This document shows positions 1-7,883 of a DNA stretch of 64,000 nucleotides, piece by piece. The notes beneath the pieces were generated by a model. The model did not search any database. It saw nothing but the letters and a program-made list of their open reading frames with translations, and was not told the DNA's origin. Each line of letters starts with the position of its first letter. The first letter of the stretch is position 1. The stretch covers positions 1 through 64,000 of the forward strand of contig NZ_JAMQKA010000030.1 of assembly GCF_031569985.1 (NCBI RefSeq), given 5' to 3'. Source of the DNA: JAMQKA01 sp031569985 (GTDB taxonomy: Bacteria > Bacteroidota > Rhodothermia > Balneolales > Balneolaceae). Both the position numbers and the translations under genes were made by a program.

Positions 1-147
1 AATACTGAGCTGATGGCGCTTATCCGACATAAAAAGATTCCATTTGAGTTAAAAATTGGCGATGTTCGATTAAACCTATCGGTTTTGGGAAAAATCCCCA
101 AAACAAGGGGTTCTGCAAAGGCCCCTTCAAATTTCCGAGTAGATTAA
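1..147 (+). CDS. 3' end of an unidentified protein (partial)
   Basis: Frame 1 is open from the window edge to a TAA at 145-147 and encodes 48 residues. The stretch starting ELMALIRHKKIPFEL reads like a real protein terminus. The last part (from about 100) overlaps a dispersed repeat half-site, GGGGTTCTGCAAAGGCCCC, that recurs near 30.33 kb, so the original C-terminus may have been altered by repeat insertion. No family is recognised; it could also be chance open frame. Confidence 0.35.
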   Translation, partial: NTELMALIRHKKIPFELKIGDVRLNLSVLGKIPKTRGSAKAPSNFRVD

Positions 148-213
148 TTCATACAGCAAATGTAGCCCGAACCTTACAAATAATTAGTTTTTGAGAGAAA
201 ACCAGGATCAGAG

Positions 214-1902
214 TTGAAATTCTTTACATCTCAGCTTACACATATTATATCCAGGCCGGGAACGAGGTATAACCTGAAGCGGCTGGCCCGTTTTCTGGCG
301 GTACTCCTCTTGGTGATCATTGTTTATTCGGTAGTGTTCCATTTCATCATGGAATATGAAGGGCAGAAGTACAGCTGGATTACCGGCTTTTATTGGACGC
401 TTACCGTGATGTCCACCCTCGGCTTTGGCGATATTACGTTCACCAGCGATCTGGGTCGTACTTTTTCTGTGATCGTCCTTCTTTCGGGTATGATATCACT
501 GTTGATATTACTGCCGTTCACGTTCATCCAGTTTTTTTATGCTCCCTGGCTTGAAGCCCAGTCCAGGGCGCGGGCTCCGCGTGAATTGCCCGAAGATACC
601 CGTAACCATATCATAATTACGCATTACAACCCGATTTCCAGGGCCCTTATGAAAAAGCTGGAACAGTACAACTACCACTACTCTCTGCTGGTGAATGACC
701 TGGCCAAAGCCCTGGAATACCATGACGATGGATACCACGTGGTTTATGGCGAACTCGATGATCCGGAGACCTATAGCAAATTACGCATCAACCAGGCGTC
801 CATGGTGGTAACGCTGGGAACGGATATGGTAAATTCCAATATCAGCAATACCGTGCGAGAGATGGACGAAACAGTGACGGTTGTGGCCACGGCCGATTCT
901 GCTGATTCCATAGATCTTCTCAAGCTCGCAGGATGTAATTATGTGCTCAGGATGGGAGATATGATGGGGCGTTCCCTTTCGCGCAGGACCATCGGTCAGG
1001 ACAGCCGTGTGCATGTGATCGGGCGGTTTGACCAGCTGGTTATTGCCGAGGCGATGGCCTACCAGACACCATTGGTGGGCACAACCCTGAAGGAAAGCAG
1101 GTTGCGGGAACAGATGGGGATTAACCTGGTGGGGATTTGGGAACGGGGCAAGTTCTTAAAACCGCACCCCGATCTACTCATCAAAAATGAAAGTGTGTTG
1201 ATTATGGCCGGTTCGCCCGATCAACTCAGAAGGTACGACGAGTGCATGGCGATATATCGCGCCTCGGATGAGCCGGTGATCATTATCGGGGCGGGTCGTG
1301 TAGGCCGGGGCATCGCAGAAGCCTTCGACGAACGGGGGCTGGATTTTCGGATCATTGACAAAAATCCGGATCGCATGAAGGATGACAAGCGCTACATCCT
1401 GGGGTCCGCCGAAGATTTCAATATCCTGGACAAGGCGGGCATTCGTAAGGCTCCCTGCATCCTGATTACGACCCATGATGACGATATGAATATTTATCTG
1501 ACGATTTATGCGCGGAAACTGCGTCCCAATGTGCAGATTGTCAGCCGTTCCACCCTGGAACGCAACGTGTCCACCCTGCACCGGGCCGGGGCCGATTTTG
1601 TGCTGTCATATGCCACCATGGGAGCCAACGCCATCTTTAATATTTTGGAACGCAACGATATCGTCATCATAGCAGAAGGTCTCAATGTGTTTACCGTAGA
1701 AACGCCACAGAAACTTATAGGAAAAAGCCTTATTGAATCCCTGATTCGGCAACGGACCGGATGCAATGTACTTTCGATACGGAAAGACGGCCAGCAGATC
1801 ATCAATCCCGAGCCAGGCTTCGAAATAGAGGAAGAAAGCGAACTGGTACTGATTGGTACTACCAGTGATGAAAAAAGATTCATGGATGTATTCAGGGAGT
1901 AA
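214..1902 (+). CDS. Potassium channel with two RCK (TrkA-N/TrkA-C) modules
   Basis: A two-TM potassium channel of the inner membrane. TM1 covers about residues 26-46, the pore loop carries the selectivity filter TLGFGD (68-73), and TM2 covers about 81-105. Two cytoplasmic RCK modules follow: the first TrkA-N begins near 131 and the second has the dinucleotide motif GAGRVGRG near 355-365. Each is followed by a TrkA-C-like segment, the last near 485-562. RCK domains gate such channels in response to nucleotides or ions. The 562-residue length fits one-pore, two-RCK channels. The start is TTG at 214, since the first in-frame ATG would remove TM1. The gene stands alone on this strand. Ligand unknown. 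Confidence 0.9.
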   Translation: MKFFTSQLTHIISRPGTRYNLKRLARFLAVLLLVIIVYSVVFHFIMEYEGQKYSWITGFYWTLTVMSTLGFGDITFTSDLGRTFSVIVLLSGMISLLILLPFTFIQFFYAPWLEAQSRARAPRELPEDTRNHIIITHYNPISRALMKKLEQYNYHYSLLVNDLAKALEYHDDGYHVVYGELDDPETYSKLRINQASMVVTLGTDMVNSNISNTVREMDETVTVVATADSADSIDLLKLAGCNYVLRMGDMMGRSLSRRTIGQDSRVHVIGRFDQLVIAEAMAYQTPLVGTTLKESRLREQMGINLVGIWERGKFLKPHPDLLIKNESVLIMAGSPDQLRRYDECMAIYRASDEPVIIIGAGRVGRGIAEAFDERGLDFRIIDKNPDRMKDDKRYILGSAEDFNILDKAGIRKAPCILITTHDDDMNIYLTIYARKLRPNVQIVSRSTLERNVSTLHRAGADFVLSYATMGANAIFNILERNDIVIIAEGLNVFTVETPQKLIGKSLIESLIRQRTGCNVLSIRKDGQQIINPEPGFEIEEESELVLIGTTSDEKRFMDVFRE

Positions 1903-1927
1903 CACGATTAGTGAGCCCAATCTAAAT

Positions 1928-2140
1928 AACGTCAGTTCGATATAAAACTGTCATTGCGAAGAGGGCTTCAGCGACCATCGGGATCCCGACAATAGTCGGT
2001 AGGCAATCTCCTAATAGGATGAACAAAAAATCGGGCAGGGAGATCGCCACGTCGACCTCACTATGGAGCCCACTACTATCAAAGACGCCTCCTCGCGATG
2101 ACAGCTATGATTATTGTGATCCTTATTTCGAACTGACGTA
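1928..2140. repeat. TIR-bounded dispersed element, copy 1
   Basis: The ends are inverted copies of ACGTCAGTTCGATATAA (left from 1929; right 2123-2139 as TTATTTCGAACTGACGT). Just inside lies a second inverted pair of the common type GTCATTGCGAAG / CTCGCGATGAC. There is no coding potential. The same ends recur at 30762-31052 around a different interior, so this looks like a non-autonomous MITE-like or composite repeat. It fills most of the gap between the K+ channel and the CHRD gene. Confidence 0.6.
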
Positions 2141-2297
2141 ATAATAAAACCAAAGGTACTTCGCAGCTGAGTAGTTCAAGGTTATGGAGTACCTCTAACG
2201 GTTCATTGCAGGTTTGAAAATTAAATACTTTGATATTAAACAAACTATGAATAGATTGCTCTAACATATTGTTTTTAATAAACAAAGGGAGGGATAT

Positions 2298-2861
2298 ATG
2301 AAGAGGATAATAGTACTAATACCGGTGATGTTGGGATTGCTATTTTTTGCAGGATGCAAAGATTCCTACATAGGTTCTGTCGACCAATCTGAAGCGGTAA
2401 CAAGCCAGCCTGAGCAGATTGCTTCGGATGCGCACGGCTCGGCACACATGCAGCGAAATTTCCGAACGCATCTTACCGGAGACCAGGAAGTGCCGGCCGT
2501 TGAGACCGATGCACAGGGCCAGGCAACATTCCAGGTTAGCAAAGATGGCACTTCCATCAGCTACAAACTGATTGTTGCCAATATAGAGAATGTGCTGATG
2601 GCTCATATCCACTTGGCACCAGCTGGTCAAAATGGAGGGGTAGTGGTTTGGCTATACCCTTCAGCACCGCCTCCACAGCTGATTGAGGGGCGTTCTGATG
2701 GTGTGCTTGCTGAAGGTACAATTACAGCTGATGATTTAGTAGGAGCTCTTGCCGGCCAAACCCTGGATGATCTGCTCAATGCGATGAAGGCGGGGAATAC
2801 TTATGTGAATGTCCACACTTCGCAGAACCCGCCCGGTGAAATTCGCGGACAAATCTTCTAG
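2298..2861 (+). CDS. CHRD-domain lipoprotein
   Basis: Secreted lipoprotein of 187 residues. The signal peptide ends in a lipobox with Cys20 (FFAGC). A CHRD domain covers about residues 55-187: it opens with a LTGDQEVPAVET-type segment and closes with the hallmark YVNVHT...GEIRGQI. CHRD domains occur in extracellular proteins of unknown molecular function and were first described in chordin. The start is set by a good ribosome site, GGGAGGGA, 5-10 nt upstream of ATG 2298. Single-gene unit followed by a hairpin near 2900. Export and lipidation are likely; the function is not known. Confidence 0.88.
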   Translation: MKRIIVLIPVMLGLLFFAGCKDSYIGSVDQSEAVTSQPEQIASDAHGSAHMQRNFRTHLTGDQEVPAVETDAQGQATFQVSKDGTSISYKLIVANIENVLMAHIHLAPAGQNGGVVVWLYPSAPPPQLIEGRSDGVLAEGTITADDLVGALAGQTLDDLLNAMKAGNTYVNVHTSQNPPGEIRGQIF

Positions 2862-2899
2862 TGATCTTAAATGTTGATACCTGCTTAGAATTAACATAG

Positions 2900-2934
2900 A
2901 GGTCGAAATCCTGATCTAGGGTTTCGGCCTTTAC
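2900..2934 (+). terminator. Likely terminator after the CHRD gene
   Basis: An imperfect stem AGGTCGAAATCC / GGGTTTCGGCCT (with G-T pairs) around a 7-nt loop is followed by a short T-rich tail, 40 nt after the CHRD stop. Confidence 0.5.
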
Positions 2935-3049
2935 TTTTATATAGCGGTGGAACCGAACAGTCTTTTCCGGCAATTCGAAGCAATTGCATCCCTCCCGGCC
3001 TATCCTTAATATAGATTCGCAAATCGTGAATTTTAACGCTTTATGGGGT

Positions 3050-3571
3050 ATGAAGGAACACAAAGGGATGCGCCCGCAGGATGTCGTAGTGCTGTTAAAG
3101 ATTGTTGCGCTCGGTGGGCAGCACTGGTATAACAAGGACCTGGCGAACCAGCTGGATATCAGCAAGTCTGAGGTAAGCGAGTCGCTTAACCGCTCGCTCG
3201 TGGGTGGATTGTTGGAGGAGGACAAGAAAACCGTGCGACGGGAGGCCCTGTTCCAGTTTTTGGTACACGGCCTGAAGCATGTCTTTCCGGCCATTCCCGG
3301 TCGCCTGCAGCGTGGTCTGCCGACGGCGTATTCAGCACCGGTGCTCAGTGGGGAGTTTGTGGTTGACGATCCCTACATTTGGCCCGCCCCGGGGCTGCCG
3401 AATACAGTCAAGGGGATCTCCATTTCGCCGCTTTATGCCACCGTGCCCCAGGCTTGTGCCGAAGATGCCGCTCTCTATGAGCTGTTGGCCCTGGCGGACG
3501 CTCTCCGGGTTGTGGAGTGGCAAAGCGATGTGGCAGAGCTGCTGCGGAGCAAAATGTTCGGGGAGGAGTAA
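3050..3571 (+). CDS. MarR-like winged-helix regulator
   Basis: About 173 residues from ATG 3050. The first 75 residues form a winged helix-turn-helix (LANQLDISKSEVSESLNRS is the recognition region). The rest is a conserved region of unknown role containing PTAYSAP and a P-Y-I-W-P patch. The frame stays open upstream to a TTG at 2984 and a GTG at 3026. ATG 3050 is preferred because relatives usually begin MKxHKGMRPQD, but no start has a convincing ribosome site. From memory, related regulators often sit beside AbiEii-type nucleotidyltransferases. None is next to this one, so it may be an orphan antitoxin-like regulator; this is inference. Confidence 0.65.
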   Translation: MKEHKGMRPQDVVVLLKIVALGGQHWYNKDLANQLDISKSEVSESLNRSLVGGLLEEDKKTVRREALFQFLVHGLKHVFPAIPGRLQRGLPTAYSAPVLSGEFVVDDPYIWPAPGLPNTVKGISISPLYATVPQACAEDAALYELLALADALRVVEWQSDVAELLRSKMFGEE

Positions 3572-4051
3572 GGAGTTGATGGAATTGAAAATTAAGAATT
3601 AAGAATGAAAAACCAGGGGTAGTTCGGGAAAAAGGGCTTATATGCGTCCTCTCCCGGCAAGCTTTCCGACAGCTCATATGTCGATAGGGATAGGTTCACA
3701 TAGCTTGGATCCGGAAACATAGTTGAGATTGTCTTACAGTTGGTTGCCTAAATCAAAACCGAAGCCTGATAGGGACAAAATTTCTCCCTCCCGGTTGAAA
3801 TGACGACAGCGTGTAGGGGACTTGATTATTATTTCCGGACTGCTTACTAAATCCAAAGCCCTGTCCCTTAAACCAGTCATCTCGACAGGAGCTTGCGCAG
3901 GGAGAGATCTTCCTGCGAAAAGGCCTCACGCCAGGTGAAGTGATCCAAGCCCGGGATAAGCTCTACCGCAGTTCAAAAAATAGAGGACCTCACTAGGTAT
4001 TTCTCATTTTCTTACCGTAAAACCACGAAACCCCGGTTGAAGATAACCCCT
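3572..4051. other. Gene-free region with decayed dispersed repeats
   Basis: No credible gene. The part just after the regulator (3578-3612) is a degenerate heptamer tract (repeated AATTAAG). Around 3785-3815 and 3875-3920 there are GTCATCTCGACAGGAGC / GGAGAGATC-type fragments typical of dispersed palindromic repeats in this phylum. The region leads into the 23-bp palindrome array. Confidence 0.5.
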
Positions 4052-4295
4052 GAATCGACCGGCTGCATATCAACCAATCGCACGTTTGTCTCTACCTCTA
4101 TCGACCGATTGTTTCATCACGAATCGATCGGTTGCCATTGTATCAATCGTACGACTGCCTCTTCCCCAATCGATCGGTTCGCTCTCCTTCAGTCGATCGA
4201 TTGATTCTGCACCAACCGTACGATTGACTCACCATCAACCGTACGGTTTATTCACTATCAATCGTACGATTCGTTTTTCTTCAACCGATCGATAG
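4052..4295. repeat. Array of eleven 14-bp palindromes at exact 23-bp period
   Basis: Eleven cores of consensus CAAYCGNNCGRTTG start at 4052, 4075, 4098, 4121, 4144, 4167, 4190, 4213, 4236, 4259 and 4282. Every interval is exactly 23 bp. The central hexamer is CGATCG or CGTACG in units 4-11 and decays to CGACCG or CGCACG in units 1-3. The 9-nt spacers all differ (for example CCTCTTCCC, ATTCTGCAC, ACTCACCAT) and are poor in G on this strand. Some arm changes are matched on the other arm (CAACCGTACGGTT). No protein-like frame runs through it. It lies between two convergent genes for DNA-binding proteins. Confidence 0.93.
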
Positions 4296-4399
4296 GCTTT
4301 GGCGATGTCGCAGGGTGTGGGATAAAAGGATATAAGGATCTTATTCAAAAGCCTGACCTGAAGGACACTACGTTTCACTAAAAAATCACAGATCTTTTC

Positions 4400-4590
4400 T
4401 TAACGCTTCACTTCGTTTTCCTCCGGGCGGTCAGTTTTTAAAGGCCGGAGGGTTGGAATTAGGAATTAAAAATGTTTCAGAAACGAGCAGTAAAAGAATA
4501 AAATGGAGTCCCCCTTTGGGCAAATCAAATATTAAAAGCACCGATTGGAGTCCGAAGCATGCACTCCGTAGTTTTAACGAAGGAGTGGGG
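4400..4590. repeat. ~180-bp repeat shared in inverted orientation with 36.40-36.57 kb
   Basis: The reverse complement of about 36403-36575 matches this stretch closely: GAAGCGTTAAGAAAA, CTTCGTTTTC, CCGGGCGGTCAG, AGGCCGGAG, ACGAGCAGTAA, CCCCTTTGGGCAAA, AAAAGCACC and CCGAAGCATGCACTCC occur in the same order. The inner hairpin CACTCC-(14 nt)-GGAGTG at about 4562-4587 is kept in both copies. It lies just 3' of the HU/DUF4469 gene here and just 5' of the HU/DUF4469 relic at the other site. Confidence 0.8.
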
Positions 4591-4606
4591 GGGCACTATA
4601 GTAATA

Positions 4607-4634
4607 GCCTCACCACCGGGGCCGATGGTGAGGC
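4607..4634 (-). terminator. Hairpin after the HU/DUF4469 gene
   Basis: A perfect 9-bp stem, GCCTCACCA / TGGTGAGGC, with a 10-nt loop begins 33 nt beyond the stop codon on the minus strand. There is no clear T tract, so it may stabilise the 3' end rather than act as a classic intrinsic terminator. Confidence 0.5.
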
Positions 4635-4666
4635 TGTACTGCTCACCTGGCTATCCCACAAATATT

Positions 4667-5371
4667 TTAGTCGCCAGGGACGGTAAGCTCATCAGGGAGG
4701 GCGCCCTTGCGGATATCCTTGGTACCGTCAAGCAGGCTGCGTACTTCCAGGCGGTAGTGGCCTGCTTCCAGCCTGGGATTGGAAATGATGAGTTCTCCCG
4801 GTTTGTTTTTAATCATTTTGATATTAACGCGAGTTTCCGTCCCGTCACTGGTGTTGACAAAGAAAACGCCCTGGTCTTGGTCCTGCTCATCAAATTTAAG
4901 CAGGGAACCGGTAATACGTGCGGCACCCTGTGGGGTGATCACCTGGTCTTGGGTCTCGCTGTTATAGTCGTAGTAGTGGGCGGGTTCAGGTGAGCGCTCC
5001 CGGGGCATGATCTTTTGTGTTGGGATGGTAGGCGCGGTTTCCCGCAGCCGTTTGCCCGGGGTTACATTGATTTTAACCTGGTGCCGATCGGGATCAAAGC
5101 GGTCATCCTCGCCCTCAAATACCCCGGTAATGGAGGGACTGAGGTTGACCAGCGGCGTCACCACGGAGTTGCCCTGCTTCAACAGATTGATGATGCCCCG
5201 GGAGACCTCCTCGAAGCCGGCCAGCGCTTCGGCTTTGGTGATGGTGGATCCTTCGCGGGTCATATGCTCGAAGACGTCCTCAAGTGAATAGCTTTCCGGT
5301 CGCTTGCTTACGGCCATAAAGTCGTCGGAGGAGTTCATGGGATTGGGAGTTACATAATATTTAAGTGGCAT
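4667..5371 (-). CDS. HU-like DNA-binding protein with C-terminal DUF4469 Ig-like domain
   Basis: 234 residues. The N-terminal half (about 1-125) has the HU/IHF-like pattern of this Bacteroidota group: an N-terminal KYYVTPNP strand, a helical segment, LLKQGNSVVTPLVNLSPSITGVF, and an arm-like DPDRHQVKINVTPGK. The C-terminal 90 residues match the DUF4469 beta-sandwich (TPQGAARITGSLLKFD through ELIISNPRLEAGHYRLEVRS). Such proteins are predicted to bind DNA; no specific role is established. The ATG at 5371 is the natural family start. A palindrome array and a ~180-bp repeat lie 3' of the gene. A decayed paralogue with the same surroundings lies near 36.6 kb. Confidence 0.82.
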   Translation of the reverse strand: MPLKYYVTPNPMNSSDDFMAVSKRPESYSLEDVFEHMTREGSTITKAEALAGFEEVSRGIINLLKQGNSVVTPLVNLSPSITGVFEGEDDRFDPDRHQVKINVTPGKRLRETAPTIPTQKIMPRERSPEPAHYYDYNSETQDQVITPQGAARITGSLLKFDEQDQDQGVFFVNTSDGTETRVNIKMIKNKPGELIISNPRLEAGHYRLEVRSLLDGTKDIRKGALPDELTVPGD

Positions 5372-5763
5372 AGTATCTTATCTTTGTTGATGAATTCTAA
5401 TTATAACGGTAAAAGGTCCGTTGCGGCCTGCCGGATTAGTTTTGTTTATGGTTGGCATGCCATCTCGATGTCGAGGGAGATCGCATAGATATATTGTGAT
5501 CTCTATTAGTATAGACCGCTGAGAAGGGAAATCCTTACAAAAAAATTACAATTAACGATTTTAATTGGGAACTGCGTTTTCTTTCCGGCGGTCAACTTAC
5601 CGAGATCAGAAAATGGTTAAACCTATAGTCGAATACATTGAGCTGGGACAGGTTTTAAGAAATGGGGCAAGTTATTCAAAGAGATTGGGCTGGAAGATAA
5701 ATTAATGCATACCGTTACCAACTAAATGAAAGCGTTAGCAATGAAAATATATCCCCCCAAAAG
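5372..5763. other. Intergenic region upstream of the HU/DUF4469 gene
   Basis: No gene seen. It contains an inverted repeat GGAGATCGCA / TGTGATCTC at about 5478-5508, roughly 110 bp upstream of the HU start, which may be an operator or hairpin. At about 5570-5595 there is a TTTCTTTCCGGCGGTCAACTT fragment related to the motif inside the ~180-bp repeat (also near 36.53 and 63.33 kb). Confidence 0.4.
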
Positions 5764-5812
5764 AAAACCCTTGCAAGCCGTCAATGACTTGCAAGGGATT
5801 GAGTGCCCTGGA
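5764..5812 (-). repeat. Duplicated tRNA-Leu 3' end plus terminator hairpin (att-like)
   Basis: This segment repeats 8827-8872: a hairpin AACCCTTGCAAG / CTTGCAAGGG followed by GAGTGCCCTGGA, the acceptor 3' end of tRNA-Leu. Relative to the tRNA copy there is a 3-nt loop insertion and a paired change in the stem (T-A to C-G), so the hairpin was preserved. It ends 5 nt from the stop codon of the gene at 5818 and probably serves as its terminator. Same orientation as the tRNA copy, as expected for one end of a tRNA-targeted insertion. Confidence 0.8.
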
Positions 5813-5817
5813 ATAAG

Positions 5818-6633
5818 TTACTCTTGTTCCTGCTGGACATAATCTACCAGCTGCCATTGTTCTATGCGTACCAGGTCTACTGTATTTAGAAATACATCAG
5901 TTATGTATTCACTGGTTTTGTTTGGATGCACTTCGTCCACGATTGCTTCATAGTCATAATCCATTACGAATTGATCCACGTCGTTATACATATCTACGGC
6001 AACATGGGAATAGGGCACGCTATTGCCAAAGGGCTGATTTAGAGCCCATCCTTCCCATCCTGCACGTTTGCCTATTTCAATCTCCTTTTTATGAAGCGGG
6101 TGATAAAGGTCTCTTTCCATATTTTGATAGGCTTCTTCCTCCCCCAGGGGCACGTCAAAATATACGACCTGTATGAAGCCGGGCGGTCCCGAGAGATCGT
6201 CATCGGCAAACTGTTCCCAACTGAACAGGCGATGTGTTTTCACCAGGTCACGGGTTTCCCAGACTTTAGCAATCAGTTCGTCCATATTTTCCCCGGCATG
6301 TACTTTTTCGATCAGGGCACCAAACTCGTTCGCCGTTTTTAGTTGCTCCACGTTTTCATAAATACGAACGGTGGCATAGTGGTACTCTGCCTGGGTGCCA
6401 CCCGGGAAGGGAATTTGCCACAACGACCAGCTTACCATTCTTCCCTGGTCAACTGCTTCCTGGTGTACCGGTTTTGCTATCTCCTGTTCCATACTTACGT
6501 ATGCTGCGCCCATACCTTCCGGCACATACATGAAATCAACAAGGGCAGCCCTGAAATCTTGCCCAAGTAATGACATTGGAGAGCTTATGATTAATAGTAC
6601 TATTATGCTTACCAGTTGGATTTTCTTGCTCAT
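5818..6633 (-). CDS. Secreted protein with two homologous ~110-residue repeats
   Basis: 271 residues with a Sec signal peptide (about 1-24, ending SLLGQ). The mature part is an internal duplication. Residues about 27-140 and 152-262 share the order Y..ME...H, GR..W..W..PF, Y..AV..Y..V.Q, E.H and T.DLV. The size and pattern suggest two dimeric alpha/beta-barrel-like units, but that is inference and no family name is certain. The hairpin 5764-5800 follows the stop immediately. It is the outermost gene of the tRNA-Leu-flanked segment, so it may be island cargo or the native neighbour. Confidence 0.75.
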   Translation of the reverse strand: MSKKIQLVSIIVLLIISSPMSLLGQDFRAALVDFMYVPEGMGAAYVSMEQEIAKPVHQEAVDQGRMVSWSLWQIPFPGGTQAEYHYATVRIYENVEQLKTANEFGALIEKVHAGENMDELIAKVWETRDLVKTHRLFSWEQFADDDLSGPPGFIQVVYFDVPLGEEEAYQNMERDLYHPLHKKEIEIGKRAGWEGWALNQPFGNSVPYSHVAVDMYNDVDQFVMDYDYEAIVDEVHPNKTSEYITDVFLNTVDLVRIEQWQLVDYVQQEQE

Positions 6634-6944
6634 TTTACTATCCCTTTTAAGATTGGAATTGGAAGGGGATCAGCCATCTCTCACGATGATATATTTCGCG
6701 TAAGTAACTGTTATTATTTAACATATAATTTATACTAAATCAAAATATGGCTAAAAGGGAGTGATATGAAGGTAAAGAGTTGGGGTAAGGTATTTGGGGG
6801 GGGCTTCGGTTAATTGGAAGGGAGAGAGCAAATAGTATTCAATAGGCTTTTAAAAATGGGTTTGGCACCTTGGGCTTGTTTGTAGTGCCATAACTAACTG
6901 CATACTAATATTAATAATCATTAAGTAATTAATTCTTTTACAGC
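6634..6944. other. Gene-poor A+T-rich stretch
   Basis: No gene, RNA or clear repeat is visible. It is A+T-rich with one G tract near 6800, separating the secreted protein from the broken TPR gene. The promoter of the 5818-6633 gene must lie at its left end. Confidence 0.4.
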
Positions 6945-7321
6945 CTAATCTTCCCTAATCTCTGCCCAATTTTCATCTGTTTTAACTATCTGAAGGTTAT
7001 CTTCATTTTTAATTGCTTGCTTAAGATAAGTTAGTGCTCTTTTCTTAAATTTATTGCTTTCTGTCCTACTTTTAAACGTAAATGAGGATTTGAACAGACA
7101 TTTAGAAATTTTGATCTCAATTTTATTATCAGGTCAAATGAAAGTTCATTTGCTTTTGTAAATGCCTCAGAAGCTTTTTTAAAATATTTAGTTGCTTCGT
7201 CGGGTTTTTCATTTTCTATCATCTCAGCCAATAGCATATTAGCCTCACCTAATAAACTCCATGCAAGATAATTCTCAGGTTGTAATTCAACAGAACGATT
7301 TAATTTATCTATGCCGTGTTC
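6945..7321 (-). pseudogene. TPR protein, 5'-truncated and frameshifted
   Basis: Reading the minus strand from 7321, an open frame encodes TPR-like helices (SVELQPENYLAWSLLGEA, then EATKYFKKASEAFTKANEL) and stops near 7031 after NLRKEH. A second frame overlapping at about 7050 continues sensibly as RALTYLKQAIKNEDN... to a stop at 6945. Both halves look like one tetratricopeptide C-terminus broken by a frameshift. The 5' side ends abruptly at the IS30 fragment, so the insertion probably removed the N-terminal part. Confidence 0.7.
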
Positions 7322-7866
7322 AAGTGATTAATGCAACACAGCGGTGTTTTAAGGTTTGTTGGATGGGATTAAGGTAATCAAATTTTCGAATGGGTCGAAA
7401 GTTCAGGTATTGCTCGACGGTTTTGATGCGCTGGGAGGAAACCTTTCGCAGGTCGGTCCCCTTCGGGAAGAACCGCCTGATTACCCAAATGCGGTTTTCC
7501 ACGGTGCCCTTGTCCTGGGAGGTGTAGGGGCGGGTAAAGTAAGTATCGGCCCGGAGGGTCTCGGCAATATCCTGGTGACGAGCAAAGGCTTTGTCATTGT
7601 CGAAGGTCAAGGTTTTGATGAAGCTGGAAGGAATATCCGAAAGCTGATTGATGATGGTCTGGGCCATCGGCTCTGCTTTCCTCGAGGAGACCTTCCGGAG
7701 TTTGGTCAGCAGCGTGGCCCGGTCGGTCAGCACCAGCAGGGCTGATTTGTGGGCCTTGCCCATCATCAGATCGACCTCAATGTCCCCAAGACGCTCCCGC
7801 TCGGCGACTACATCAGGGCGATCGGTGATGGAGTATAAACGACTTGCAGGGATTAAAGTACACACG
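7322..7866 (-). mobile_element. Truncated IS30-family insertion sequence
   Basis: Only the 3' part of an IS30-type element remains. The outer end, GATTAATGCAACACAGCGGTG, abuts the broken TPR gene, and the other end stops within the transposase coding region near 7866. No matching terminal repeat is visible at the truncated side, so the copy should be immobile. Confidence 0.75.
7324..7865 (-). pseudogene. IS30-family transposase, C-terminal DDE fragment
   Basis: About 175 residues of the DDE integrase core. The first Asp is in DIEVDLMMGK, the second in LTFDNDKAF, and the Glu in KGTVENRI, with the typical IS30 tail RKFDYLNPIQ. The N-terminal helix-turn-helix half is missing. The first residues before SITDRPD are probably not native. 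All three catalytic acids are present but the protein cannot be functional without its DNA-binding half. Confidence 0.88.
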
Positions 7867-7883
7867 GAAGGACTAAATAACTT

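Noticed and set aside
4052..4295. Reading the 23-bp array as a CRISPR array or as a coding repeat
   Set aside because: Repeats are short degenerate palindromes, spacers are only 9 nt and no cas gene is near. The plus-strand open frame through it (4086-4295) has no ribosome site and merely reflects the repeat.
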